64,000 nucleotides of DNA, from NCBI RefSeq assembly GCF_003013715.1, contig NC_072818.1, positions 248,001-312,000 of the forward strand, in the 5' to 3' direction. Source of the stretch: Candidozyma auris (lineage: Eukaryota; Ascomycota; Pichiomycetes; Serinales; Metschnikowiaceae). The notes under the pieces were generated by a model. The model saw nothing but the letters and a program-made list of their open reading frames with translations, was not told the origin of the DNA and ran no database searches. Positions 9,999 through 19,588 of the stretch are shown piece by piece; the stretch's first letter is position 1, and the number at the start of each line of letters is the position of its first letter. A program made the position numbers and the translations under genes.

Positions 9999-10507
9999 GG
10001 CAATATAACCAAATAGGCAACTTGTTGTGTACACAAACACTCAACCACTGAAGATGATGGAAGGTTTTCTTCTAAACAGCAGACCCAGTGCATTTATACT
10101 ACTGAACGTCAACGTGGGTTATGTGCCTTTTGGTTTCTGATGATGATTCCACGATTTTCCGCCATGTGAAGTGCAAATGTCTAATCAGGCAACGTTAGGC
10201 TGCAATCAACTTGCGTTCTTCGGTGAGCACTCTATTGTGCGGAAAAAGCTCATGCACGCACCAATGCGCCTGTTAACTATGACAGCGAACGTTTCAGGGC
10301 CACGAGTGTGGTTCCTTTTTGTGCCAAAACTTAGGGATTTGCATATTTGGCCCCCGCTGTTTCCGCTTCAAGTTTCCAGTGCCTTGTATTGATCTCAGGA
10401 TGCTCAACGCAATTGGTGCAAGCAAGACCACAATTGAGTGGGAGCAATTTGCTAAAAACGCAATTTCGCATGTCGCTCTAAACCACACTTGGAGCCTCAG
10501 CGGTAGA
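9999..10507. other. Intergenic spacer
   Basis: Region between the EEP-fold gene start and the calnexin 3' end. Plus-strand frames here are short and partly antisense to calnexin. I see no RNA gene or repeat. Confidence 0.5.
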
Positions 10508-12295
10508 TTATTCGCCTTTTTTACCTTCTCTCTTTCTCAATTCACCCCTCTCCAACAAACCAGTACCGGTAGCTGTGGCATTGGGTTCCAGATCATCAAG
10601 GTTGTCTGTTGCAAGGGTGCCTTTTGCGCTGACGCCATTATTCCTCAGCAAATCGCTTTCGCTTCGCAATTCGCTTTGTTCGTTGCTTACCGGCTGAGCC
10701 TTCCTCGTGGGTTCGCCTTTGGCGCGAAGGAGTAGGAACAAAACCACGTTGATGGCTGCAAAGCACACCACGAAACCAACCAACCCGATTACACAGAATA
10801 TGATAAAGTAGACCGGGTTCTCGGAGATCGCCAACGCTGGGTCATTCTGGAATGAGTGCCAGTAGTCTAGCGCGTCGTCGTAGAGTCCCTTGTAGAACTG
10901 GCGTATAAGCTCCATGCCTTCGTCAAAGATACTTTCTGTGTCGTCTTCAAGGTAATCCTCAAACGTGGGTGGTGGTGGCTTGGCATCGTGCTTAGGCTTG
11001 GGCTTTGTTGCATGGTAGTTTTTCCATTCTAACTCTGTCTTCGGCACAAAGGTTTCATTGCCTATCCTTTCAGCCTCGCTAATGGATTTGCCCAAATAAA
11101 TGTTAGTGAAAAGCACCCCTTGTGTCATTGACCAGAGCTCGAAGCCCAATGCGTCCACGGGGCCAATTAGATGGGTATTGTCGTCCTGGCCGTACCGAGG
11201 GTTTTTGATCTTCGGCACCCGCCAAACCCCCAGGTAGTTAGGATTTTCTATTTGCGGAGGCACCCAAATGCCCTTATACTTAGGGTTGGGAATTTGCGGG
11301 GGATCCCACTTGCCGCATCCATGCAAACACTCAGGATTTGGGATCATGGGTACTTCCCATTCCCCGTCTAATTCATCTATCCATTCATTAGGCTTGGATG
11401 CCTTAGGGTTTGGGATCTCGCTGGGGATCGTCTCATCGTCATTCCAACCTTCAGCCTTTTCAATACTAGGATCTGGAATCCAGGGGCGACCGTAAACTTC
11501 GTCCCAATCATCTGGCTTGACTGCATTGGGGTCGTCGATGAAGAATCTGTCATCCCAATCCTCTGGCTTCTTAGCATCCTTGTCCTCGATGAACTCAGGT
11601 TCCGTCAAGGGTGGGTCCATGAACTTGGCTGTCTTTAAAGGGTTTCCCGCCTTGATAACCTCACCATTGAGCCTGATCTCTGTGCTTCCATCGCTTCTAA
11701 AAACTAACGTGTATAAGTTGGTGAGCACATGGTTTCTGGCCATAGGAGGCTTCTTGATCCTGTGTTCTACAATCTCTCCTGTCTCTGCATCACGCTTTTT
11801 AATGATGAAGTGTACTTTACTCTCGGACCCACAGATATCAGGTCCAAACATCACCTCGAACGGAGTTCTATCGCTGAACTCGTCCTCGACAGTGCCTTCA
11901 CTTAGAAGCTTGATGTACCCTCCGGTGCAAGACACACCTTCTTGGAATTTGACTTCGAATTGGACAACCAAATCGTCTTTGTCTCCTCTGACATATGTTT
12001 TGGGAAGCTTTTTAGAAATGGCATAATATGCAGCCTCTTTCATCATGAGTAAACCCTTTTCATTCTCAAACGCTGCGTACTTTGAGTTGTTTGCAAGTTT
12101 CCACTTGCCTGTGTAATCAGCTTGGCCCGACTTATAGCTCTCTGAAGGAATCCAGCCGGACTCTTTCAAAGAAGCGTACTGGAACTGTTCTAAAAAAGAC
12201 TCGTTGCTGAGTCGGGCTTGATCGAAAGGAGCGAATTGCTCCGCTGAAATTGGTACTAAGAGCGCAACTAAAAACGCTAGTACCTTCAAACTCAT
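10508..12295 (-). CDS. CNE1: Calnexin, ER lectin chaperone
   Basis: A complete 595-aa protein starting at ATG 12295. Residues 1-18 form a signal peptide ending PISA. The lectin domain (about 20-230) includes VSCTGGYIKLL and FGPDICG. The proline-rich P domain (about 236-368) has the tandem DxKKPEDWDD-type repeats followed by the GxWxPPxIxNPxY-type repeats. A second lectin segment (370-420) follows, then an acidic linker, a single membrane span (about 495-523) and a cytosolic tail of some 70 residues. Calnexin binds monoglucosylated N-glycans and holds nascent glycoproteins in the ER for folding. The full repeat set and long tail resemble fission-yeast and filamentous-fungal calnexin more than the shortened S. 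cerevisiae Cne1. ALG7 and ALG9 in this window act upstream in the same glycan pathway. Confidence 0.95.
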   Translation of the reverse strand: MSLKVLAFLVALLVPISAEQFAPFDQARLSNESFLEQFQYASLKESGWIPSESYKSGQADYTGKWKLANNSKYAAFENEKGLLMMKEAAYYAISKKLPKTYVRGDKDDLVVQFEVKFQEGVSCTGGYIKLLSEGTVEDEFSDRTPFEVMFGPDICGSESKVHFIIKKRDAETGEIVEHRIKKPPMARNHVLTNLYTLVFRSDGSTEIRLNGEVIKAGNPLKTAKFMDPPLTEPEFIEDKDAKKPEDWDDRFFIDDPNAVKPDDWDEVYGRPWIPDPSIEKAEGWNDDETIPSEIPNPKASKPNEWIDELDGEWEVPMIPNPECLHGCGKWDPPQIPNPKYKGIWVPPQIENPNYLGVWRVPKIKNPRYGQDDNTHLIGPVDALGFELWSMTQGVLFTNIYLGKSISEAERIGNETFVPKTELEWKNYHATKPKPKHDAKPPPPTFEDYLEDDTESIFDEGMELIRQFYKGLYDDALDYWHSFQNDPALAISENPVYFIIFCVIGLVGFVVCFAAINVVLFLLLRAKGEPTRKAQPVSNEQSELRSESDLLRNNGVSAKGTLATDNLDDLEPNATATGTGLLERGELRKREGKKGE

Positions 12296-12525
12296 GATTT
12301 TGTTCTCAATGGAATTGAATCTTTGGATATGTTCAGATCTTGAAGAATCAACTGGAAAACTACAGCCCGTACCTATATGTGTGCAGGTCCAGCAGAGTTG
12401 GCTTGAGAGAGGGCCTACTATTTCATTTGCTAGATTCGAGAAAAATCCCTCCTTGATGTGATTCTTGGTCTAGTATACATGGCAGATGCCGAATTAATTC
12501 CATCACTTCCAATTCGTGCTCGGGT

Positions 12526-13140
12526 TCATGCCTCAGTCTCCTCGAGCAATGCGAAAGCGTTCTGATCGGAAGCTTTTAGCGATTCCGGCTCTTCTTTCTT
12601 GCCTTCAGGCTTGATCCCGGCGTAGAAGTCTCTCACATAAGCGTCCTCTTCCTCTAACTCCATTTGCTCATCCAGCTTGGGCTCCTCTTCCTGCTGCTTC
12701 TTTAGGTCCTCAACTTTCTTGATCTGAATGCTCTTGTTGATCTGATCCCATCCCAGCTTTCTAGCACCCTGAACGTACTTTGCCCTCTCTATACTTTGCT
12801 GGATTTTCGTGGCCAACACTCCCTCGACCTTCTGATTTCTATCAAGCTTGTTCTTCAATGCACTGGTCTTCCTCTTATTGGCTTTCTTACGAATAGCGTC
12901 GTTTTCCATTTTTTTGGCTAAAAGGTTTTCGTTTTTAATTGTCGTTCTGATGATGGATTTACGAACGTCGTTATCTTCTCCCTTGGGCACGTTAGCCAAG
13001 GTCTTAGCTTCACCTTCCAACTGTACCTCTCCCCTTCGAGCGGCCCTGCTGTGCTTAGAGACTGGAGTTAGTACATACCGTTGGTGATATTATCGGCAGA
13101 TTGCTTGAAACCTGAAATTTTACATACTTTTTCTAGCCAT
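12526..13140 (-). CDS. ECM1: Pre-60S ribosome export/assembly factor Ecm1, one intron
   Basis: The uninterrupted frame lacks a proper start, but an upstream exon repairs it: exon 1 is 13128-13140 (13 nt), the intron 13062-13127 (66 nt, GTATGT to CAG), and exon 2 12526-13061. The spliced product (182 aa) begins MARKISKHSRAARRGEVQ, which parallels the S. cerevisiae Ecm1 start MAKKISKNSRAAR, and continues with a matching IRTTIKNENLL segment and the ARKLGWDQIN motif. Ecm1 is a small basic shuttling protein that joins late nuclear pre-60S particles and helps their export. The tail is acidic. A PAC-like element lies about 36 bp upstream of the ATG. Agreement at the splice junction makes the gene model strong. 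Confidence 0.88.
13062..13127 (-). other. ECM1: ECM1 intron, 66 nt
   Basis: The 5' site is GTATGT directly after the 13-nt first exon, the branch site is a perfect TACTAAC, and CAG follows only a few bases later (TACTAAC-TCCAG). Splicing creates an ATC codon across the junction and yields the conserved KISKHSRAAR sequence. A second GTATGT overlaps the branch site and is not used in this model. Confidence 0.85.
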
Positions 13141-13550
13141 TCTGATGTACAAGAAACAAGTCCGTTGAAGCTCTTCCGATGAGCACCATGTATGGAGAAT
13201 CTATGTGGAGGACCCACGCAGTAACTTGGTGGTCCCTAACTGAGTGACTATCAGCTACACAAGAACGAAAAAAAAAAATCTATATCAAGCTTATGACAAA
13301 GTTGTAGTTGAACAATTAGATCAGATTGAGCCCACTGATAGATCAAGTTCCAAACGACCCCTTCATAGCGTTCTATCTGTGGCAGGCAGTATTGTCATAT
13401 GATCAAAATGCACATGATGCATGCTCACATGACTGGACCGCTAAGAGGGCAGAGCGCCCTTTAGCGCACATTAGCTTATCATCCCCACATACCTTATCAC
13501 CAACTACATCTTTCTTTCAATATCTACAACTTTCAGCAAAAACTCCCACA
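13141..13550. other. Divergent promoter region between ECM1 and OAZ1
   Basis: About 410 bp shared by two genes transcribed outward. It contains the PAC-like element next to ECM1, an A run near 13270, and a pyrimidine/A-rich leader just before the OAZ1 ATG. No other gene is visible; an upstream in-frame GTG before the OAZ1 ATG is not a credible start. Confidence 0.5.
13176..13183. promoter_or_regulatory. PAC-like element upstream of ECM1
   Basis: CCGATGAG on the plus strand matches the PAC consensus GCGATGAG at seven of eight positions. It lies 36 bp upstream of the ECM1 ATG, where ribosome-biogenesis promoters of yeasts usually carry this Dot6/Tod6 site. Confidence 0.45.
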
Positions 13551-14100
13551 ATGAATATCTCCGAATCAAAGGTTCTGAATCGCAATTTCCAAGCTGCTCA
13601 CAATACTTCCAATGAGATCACCTCTTGCAAACTCAAAAACGGCAACGCCGTTGCCTCTAAGCTTCACCAGCTTTCGGTGCTAGCTACGTCAGCTCCGTGG
13701 TGTCTGTGACTTCGCAATTCGAGTCGGGCCATCTACTTTTGAGGTGAAGGCGTTTAGGGAGGCGCAAGAAATCCCCCTTTTGACCGGGTGGATCGAAGCG
13801 CACTGCTATTCTGCGGCAGGGGAAGATTCAGCCGGTGTTTTTGTGATGGATGCTCAGGGAGCGCATATTTTGGTATCAAATGAAGCTGTGAGGGCTATAG
13901 TGAATTTTCTTGATGTTTGTGAGGAGGTATTGGGACTTGAAACGTGCTACATATTGGTTCCTAAGCACGTTCCGCAGAGCAAGAAGTTGATGAAGCTTCT
14001 CAGTCAGTGCTTTGATTTGGCTTTTGTGGATGCAAAATCTGTGTCTGCCTTGAACGCGTACGATGTTCTAGATTGGTATACGTGTGTGTGTGAACTATAG
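13551..14100 (+). CDS. OAZ1: Ornithine decarboxylase antizyme, programmed +1 frameshift
   Basis: Two overlapping frames form one gene. ORF1 runs from ATG 13551 to TGA 13707-13709 (52 codons). ORF2 continues in the +1 frame from GAC 13708 to TAG 14098-14100. The span is 550 nt, one more than a multiple of three, as required for skipping one base; the product is 182 aa. The junction reads TGG TGT CTG TGA C: with CUG read as Ser this gives Trp-Cys-Ser before the stop, the classical antizyme context, then Asp. ORF2 has antizyme-like features, with the GWIEAHCYSA segment near its start and a C-terminal half ending in a DVLDWYTC-type motif. Antizyme binds ornithine decarboxylase, sends it to the proteasome without ubiquitin and limits polyamine uptake. 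Polyamines stimulate the frameshift, closing a feedback loop. Confidence 0.9.
13698..13710 (+). promoter_or_regulatory. OAZ1: Antizyme +1 recoding site
   Basis: The site is TGG-TGT-CTG-TGA-C. The ORF1 stop TGA sits in the ribosomal A site with CTG in the P site. Skipping the T of TGA continues with GAC. The codon before the stop is CTG, a rare codon here that the CUG clade reads mainly as Ser, so the slipping tRNA would be the unusual tRNA-Ser(CAG). Confidence 0.8.
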
Positions 14101-14733
14101 TCGAGAGGAGGAGTTGCACGAAGAGTGAAATTAGTGAGATAGATTAGATTAGATTCTGCAATGAAAGCAAATGGTAAAATCTCCGATAAAGCTTAATAAA
14201 CGATGAACAGTTTAAACACTTGATCAATAACTGTGATTGCAGGGTTATCAATCCGATAGACTTGCGGAGATGTGGAAGTCGTAACTGATTCATTATCGAG
14301 AATCAATGACAGTTTGCAGCCAAAACTTATGGTCCTACTGCTGAGGTACGACTGAATTCTGTGTGGTGAAAGTAGAGAGCAAGTCTTTGAAATGCGAAAC
14401 TCCACCTGTTCTAGTTTGATTTACAATTTTTCAGAGAATTTCTCAATCCTCCGAAAGATCCTGCCTTTTTCAATTTCTGTGCTCACTCTAACTAATATTT
14501 GTAAAATCGAATACCTTCCAAAAATACAAAACACAACAAAAATTACACAAAACTTGACAAGACCCTATTTAAATCAACAAATATCAAGGAATAACTCGAA
14601 ATTCCCGAAAATCGTCAAATTCATTTCCACTTATTCATCCTTTTACTCTATGGTGGTATGAGGATCCCGCACCCGTGCATCTCACTGCTCTACCAAGTTA
14701 CTATCAACCTGCGCTACTCACTCACACTAAAGC
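14101..14733. other. Intergenic region with AT-rich patch
   Basis: About 630 bp between OAZ1 and COA1. The stretch 14500-14650 is strongly AT-rich with A/C-biased runs and could act as a promoter or replication element. The frame at 14392-14661 looks compositional rather than coding. A sequence near 14660-14710 resembles a tRNA A box but lacks a B box and any cloverleaf. Confidence 0.45.
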
Positions 14734-15345
14734 ATGCTTCAACTCATTCATGGATTGAGAGCTAGGGTCGCTCTTCGATCCTCCGTCATCACCAGGTCGC
14801 TTGCTCAACAATCTGCAAGACCCAGTCTCCTTTGCTTGCGCAACCAGAGCACTCAGGCCGCGAAGCATCTCAACGACGGGGTTCCTCCACTGGACACCAT
14901 CGTGAGAACTGTGCCGGTGTCGGTGGAGCGAGAATTGCCTGATCCTTTCAAAAAAAAGAAGCAGAACAGAAGGTACTTTTGGGCCTATGCTGTGGGGACC
15001 ACGATCTCGTGTATTATCATTTTCAACTACGAGAAAACGAGATCCCCCATAGTCAATTCAGTGCTCTACTGCTTGAGAAGATCCGATCACGCCAAAGCTG
15101 CGCTTGGGCCCAACATTGGCTTTGCCAGCCTGTGGCCTTGGATTTCTGGTCCGCTTAATACGGTGAAGGGAAACATCGACATCACGTTCTCAGTCAAGGG
15201 AGACGACGGCGTGGGCAAATTGCACCTCCATGCTACTAGAACCTCGAAGCTAGTTCCTTTTGACATACATGCATGGACGTTGGAGACTTCTGATGGGAAA
15301 GTGATTGATTTGGCCAAGGACGTGTCGGTTGAATTTGAGTTGTGA
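14734..15345 (+). CDS. COA1: Cytochrome c oxidase assembly factor Coa1
   Basis: A complete 203-aa protein from ATG 14734. It has an Arg/Ser-rich mitochondrial presequence (about residues 1-40), a basic KKKKQNRRYFW junction, one inner-membrane span (81-99) and a conserved intermembrane-space domain. That domain contains LGPNIGF, then GPLNTVKGNIDITFSVKG and GVGKLHLHATR. Coa1 acts early in complex IV assembly, receiving newly made Cox1 from Mss51 and passing it towards Shy1. The Cox genes themselves are elsewhere. Length and domain order match the yeast family, so the call is firm. Confidence 0.88.
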   Translation: MLQLIHGLRARVALRSSVITRSLAQQSARPSLLCLRNQSTQAAKHLNDGVPPLDTIVRTVPVSVERELPDPFKKKKQNRRYFWAYAVGTTISCIIIFNYEKTRSPIVNSVLYCLRRSDHAKAALGPNIGFASLWPWISGPLNTVKGNIDITFSVKGDDGVGKLHLHATRTSKLVPFDIHAWTLETSDGKVIDLAKDVSVEFEL

Positions 15346-16565
15346 GAGCAGAATACATACGTACATAATGATTGTAAATAGAGCACAAAAGGCATGGGTA
15401 AAGATGAATTAGCCCGTGGTTAAGACCGGCTGTACGTTGATAGTAATATTATATGCTTATGTGATGGAACATGAGGAAATACTGATATGTACGAAAGGCA
15501 CTGGATGATACCGGGACCAAAGAGAGAGACAAGCTACTGGATCTCTGCAGTGAATGTAGAAAGGTAGTCGAGTTTAGAGGTAATTTACTGGAACACGGCC
15601 ACCCCCTTAAAGTGAAGGAGGGCGTCAATTGCCAATACGCTGGCCACTTGTATAGAATCAATAGGCTCACACTTGAGGGTATCCCGAACCATAAGAAGGT
15701 CTGAACAGGCCCATTTCGCAACCTACTCACTACTGCCTACTCAAAACACAAAGCGAAAAGTCTCAGATCAAAAGAATGGCCATTTCCAAGCCCCTTCTCA
15801 ACGGCCACTTCAACGGCCAATTCCAAGGGCCCCTCCCCTTTCAAGGGCTCCAGCATTTCTAAAACGTGTACTTGCGATCCACCTTCTTGCTGGAACCAGA
15901 TCACCCGCAATGGGCACCCTCGGAACTTGGAGGAGGCACCGCGGGCAGAGTCCTTGCGCAGGTAAAAAGCCCATCCACTCTCGCCAGGAGACCGCTCAAA
16001 CCAGAGGGAAGGTGGGCTCGAAGTCCTGATGAGATTTTTGATCTCAGAATTACACCTATACAAGAGAAACGCCTTTACTGAGTCTACTCACTGAAATTCT
16101 AAAACACGCGGAATCCCGTGGCTTCGGTGCTCCTGCTTCTCATTGTGCTGAGCTTTTGCCAGGGCAGAGAATTGTTCTCCACGCCTCGCGAGGCGCCCAG
16201 CGGCACTGAATGAGCCCAGGAACCCACGAAACACAAAAACAAGACTGTGCAAGACACTAAATTTAGACAATAGTGAGAAAAAGGATTGTTTTTCTCAAAG
16301 CGAACTGCCTTTAAGGTCAAATTATAGTGGGAGCAAATTTTTGCTCAACTTTCATGTCCCTCAGGCTTGCCGGTCTCCTCGGCTCGCTGCGACTGCGCGA
16401 GCTGAAACCTGGCCGCTGGGACCCTCTGTTCGGTTGGGGTCGGTAGGGGGTTTAGTCAACTGTGCTGCCGGGCGCCCACCTTTGAGGAAAGGCGCAAACG
16501 GGACCAGCAACAAGAAAGATTGACTGGTAAGGATTGTAATTTGACTTGTTGAATATTTGAATTAT

Positions 16566-16602
16566 TTTATTATTATTATTATTATTATTTTTTTTTTTTT
16601 TG
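16566..16602. repeat. (TTA)n microsatellite followed by poly-T
   Basis: About seven consecutive TTA/ATT units run into an uninterrupted T tract. This is a simple repeat, likely variable between strains. Confidence 0.75.
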
Positions 16603-16765
16603 TTCTTACTTCTTCACGCTTCATGTGTTTTGTCTGATTCTCCAGTTGGCTTATGGACGGAGGCGGCGGCTTGAGGGCCTTGGATTGGGCCGGGTTCAAG
16701 ACACTCACTGCCGACCGGAACTCTGCGGTAGAGAGGGTCAATTGCTGTCTATTTGTCCCCGTAAA

Positions 16766-16773
16766 TCACGTGA
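16766..16773. promoter_or_regulatory. TCACGTGA palindrome (E-box)
   Basis: A perfect eight-base palindrome containing CACGTG, the core bound by Cbf1/Pho4/Tye7-type bHLH factors. It lies in the long region upstream of the gene at 17253. Confidence 0.45.
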
Positions 16774-17252
16774 ACCATGAACAAAGTATGGTCGGAACTA
16801 CCCCCGTCAGTACGCTCGGCTCTCACCTGACACAGGCTTAGACAGAGGCGTGAACAGAAACAGTGTCTCCAAAAAAAAAAAAGAAGCTTGAACTGCCCAC
16901 CTGCCACTTTACTGCATCTTTCTTTTCGAGCCGGCCATCGCTAACACTGATCTACCGCTGAAGACACCTCCAACAAGTTTCTCCATTTGTGTTCATCGCA
17001 GGCCTCCAGCCAATAAGCAGACCCGGGGCCACCAAAAAAATCATTCACAAAAGAAAATAGGAGTGCCTCCGCCCTTCACCTTTTGACGGCTACTTCGCTC
17101 CCACCCCATATTCATTCAATCCCCTTCAGTTTTGGCCGTGTTCTTTTGATGGATCCCACTTTATTGTTCTCTCGCTAGATACTATTCTGCTTCCCACGTT
17201 CTCTATTGCTGCAGAACTCCCACCCTTATTTGCTTATCCCGCATACACACTC

Positions 17253-18356
17253 ATGGCCTACGATAACTCCTTGGCAGTGGGTCTCTCCGTTGGACTCCCT
17301 TGTTTCATCGTTCTCATGCTTTGCCTCGCTTTATGGATTAGAAACAGAAAACGCCAGAGGGGAGAAGACAACTTGGAAAAGGATATTGACAACGAGCTCA
17401 AAGATGATAACTCTTTCAACCAATTTCAGGATGCGTTGCATAAACCCGCCAGCAATTATGAAAAAAAGGAAGGTTCAGACACGGCCACCGCCCACGAAAA
17501 ACAAGTCTCCTCCACAGATTTAGACGTGCACGAGGACAACATTTCTCTGTCGAGAGGATCGACAACGAGCAACACTGTCAGCGAGAGAAAAAAATCCAGT
17601 TTCTTCACCCCTCCTCCTAGTGTGCTCAACGGTAACGGCAACAGCTCCAGATTTCCTAACGGAACTCCTCATGGCCCTCCACAGGCGCATCTGAAGACCC
17701 CCTCGTCGTACGACTTCTATGACACCTTCATCCCCATCCTTCAGTCGCATAACTCCACTGCCGGCGACTTGAGTGACTTGACGCAACCTCCTCCAGCAGT
17801 GAGTCACGATGCTAGATCTTCTGCTAGCAGTAGCAGCAATACAAGTCTAATAGGTGGCACAGCGCCCAATGGGAGCCCCCTCAACCAGACAAATAGAGAC
17901 AACAATCGTTCGCTTGACAACCTTGCAAAACAACTTCATCACTCGCAGCTCTTTGATAAGCTTCCTTCGCGAGCTACAACTATAACGAAGCGGCCAGCTA
18001 TCCCTATAACTTCAAACAACTCGAGCACTGAGCTCGTGACAAAAGACTTGTTCCAAAACGATGCCATAAACGAGAGCTATGTTGTGCAAGTTCCCGACTT
18101 GCATGATGACTACGAAGAGAGCGTTAGCGGCCTTCCTCGTCAGAAACATGTTTACCACCAGCGGGCCCAGGCGACTCCATGTAGCAACGGTGGCTCAAAG
18201 ACGATACCAGCTATTGTCACTGAGGACCAAGCTATGCAGCCCACGTCGCGTTTGGTCAAACCAACCGCCGCAATGAATAATTTTGAGGGCAACTTCGACA
18301 ACAACGTTGCCACCGACAAGGTCGACGAAGAAGAGCCAGATGTGGTATTCAAGTGA
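17253..18356 (+). CDS. Single-pass membrane protein of the Skg6/Tos2 type
   Basis: A complete 367-aa protein. The first few residues lead straight into a hydrophobic span (about 6-28, LAVGLSVGLPCFIVLMLC...), followed by a basic stop-transfer sequence (RNRKRQR), an acidic stretch and an FQDALHKP motif. The rest is a long Ser/Asn/Pro-rich, low-complexity cytosolic tail. This arrangement, a GLSVGLP-type helix plus basic and acidic flanks, fits the Skg6/Tos2 transmembrane family, whose S. cerevisiae members sit at the bud neck and help anchor polarity proteins such as Cdc24. There is no signal peptide apart from the anchor itself. The tail shows no enzymatic domain. The family assignment is moderate; orthology to a named gene is unproven. 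Confidence 0.6.
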   Translation: MAYDNSLAVGLSVGLPCFIVLMLCLALWIRNRKRQRGEDNLEKDIDNELKDDNSFNQFQDALHKPASNYEKKEGSDTATAHEKQVSSTDLDVHEDNISLSRGSTTSNTVSERKKSSFFTPPPSVLNGNGNSSRFPNGTPHGPPQAHLKTPSSYDFYDTFIPILQSHNSTAGDLSDLTQPPPAVSHDARSSASSSSNTSLIGGTAPNGSPLNQTNRDNNRSLDNLAKQLHHSQLFDKLPSRATTITKRPAIPITSNNSSTELVTKDLFQNDAINESYVVQVPDLHDDYEESVSGLPRQKHVYHQRAQATPCSNGGSKTIPAIVTEDQAMQPTSRLVKPTAAMNNFEGNFDNNVATDKVDEEEPDVVFK

Positions 18357-18526
18357 GTGCTGGTTGCTCACTTTAGCTTTAATATATTGGCATCCCGTCA
18401 GCTAAATGTAGAAGCAAAATCTAATGTAAAGCACAATAGCACCGACATTTTTTTTATGAGTTTCATGATCCTACCACCTAGGTATCACTTCGCGACTCTT
18501 GCCATCTACACTTACACACCTCAGTC

Positions 18527-19582
18527 ATGTTCCACTTCTTGAAGTCTAGTGCCTCCCCATTTTGGCTGCTGGGGGCCAGATCTTCGGCCAAAATGCGGTT
18601 CCAGCAAAGAGCCTTCTTTCATCGCAACTACGCAACATACAAAAGCTTTGACAACAAGTCAAAGTCACTGTTCTCCATTCACGATATCTTATATAACCGC
18701 CGCTTCCAGTATTTTATGGGTGGCTGCATCGGCTTCTATCTATACAACTTGGATGAGGCTCCGTTCACTCATCGGTATCGATTTCTCTGGGTGCCCTACT
18801 GGATGGAGAAGAAGATTGGTGACTACTCATATTCACTGATCATCTCACAATACCGAGGCCAGATCGTGCCTTCGTCAGACCCGCTGTATAGGCAAATCAG
18901 AAGCATCATGAATAGACTTCTTGCAAGCGCCATTGACAACACTTCAGACCCCAAGCAGGCTGCGCATCTAAAGAGCTTGCAATGGTCCATCAACATCATC
19001 CAGGTGAGAGATGCTCGGAAGGAGCCTCCCAACGCCTTCATTTTGCCCAATGGCAAGATCTTCATTTTTTCATCGATTTTCCCCATTTGCAAGAACGAGG
19101 ACGGTCTAGCTACCGTGCTCTCTCATGAGCTTTCTCACCAATTGGCCCACCATTCTTCCGAACAACTCAGTAAGCAGCCATTCTACATTGCGCTCTCGAC
19201 CATGCTCTACGCAGCAACGGGGATTTCCTGGTTCAACGATTTGCTAATTGCAGGCTTGCTTCAAATGCCTTCTTCTCGAGAAATGGAGTCCGAAGCTGAC
19301 CGCATTGGCTGCGAACTAATGGCTCGTTCGTGTTTCAATGTACGTGAGGCGGTCAATTTCTGGAATAGAATGGAGTCATGGGAAAAACTGTCGGCTGCAA
19401 TGCCCAGAGGTGGTATGCTCCAGGAGTTTTTGTCGACACATCCCAACACAGCTAAAAGAGTGCACGACATTCAACAGTGGATGCCTGAACTTGAGCATCT
19501 CAAAGAGACGTCCAACTGCTACCAGTGGGGCCGATTCGACGACTTCCAGCGTAACTACTATGGCGAGAGGCGCTCATTCTAG
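18527..19582 (+). CDS. OMA1: Mitochondrial inner-membrane metallopeptidase Oma1
   Basis: A complete 351-aa M48-family protease. An Arg-rich presequence (about 1-40) is followed by a hydrophobic segment (about 60-75) for inner-membrane insertion. The zinc site is HELSH (residues 200-204), with the third ligand in [11 protein letters not shown] (251-261). The upstream [14 protein letters not shown] strand and the downstream [10 protein letters not shown] motif are typical of Oma1. The enzyme overlaps the m-AAA protease in quality control of inner-membrane proteins and is activated by stress. Its stop lies only 6 bp from the stop of the convergent gene at 19589, so the mRNA 3' ends must overlap. 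Confidence 0.9.
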   Translation: MFHFLKSSASPFWLLGARSSAKMRFQQRAFFHRNYATYKSFDNKSKSLFSIHDILYNRRFQYFMGGCIGFYLYNLDEAPFTHRYRFLWVPYWMEKKIGDYSYSLIISQYRGQIVPSSDPLYRQIRSIMNRLLASAIDNTSDPKQAAHLKSLQWSINIIQVRDARKEPPNAFILPNGKIFIFSSIFPICKNEDGLATVLSHELSHQLAHHSSEQLSKQPFYIALSTMLYAATGISWFNDLLIAGLLQMPSSREMESEADRIGCELMARSCFNVREAVNFWNRMESWEKLSAAMPRGGMLQEFLSTHPNTAKRVHDIQQWMPELEHLKETSNCYQWGRFDDFQRNYYGERRSF

Positions 19583-19588
19583 TGCATT

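Larger units (their letters stand above)
15346..17252. other. 1.9 kb gene-free region upstream of the Skg6/Tos2-like gene
   Basis: No credible gene in either strand: the frames are short and of odd composition. It holds short local duplications of the type AACGGCCA near 15800, a TTA microsatellite with a T run (about 16566-16602), an A run near 16870, a TCACGTGA palindrome at 16766-16773 and a pyrimidine-rich stretch just before 17253. This is long for a yeast promoter and suggests complex regulation or a long leader for the downstream gene. Confidence 0.5.

Noticed and set aside
14655..14715. tRNA-like A box (CTTGGTAGAGC on minus)
   Set aside because: No B box (GGTTCRANTCC) follows at the right distance, and I cannot fold an acceptor or anticodon stem.
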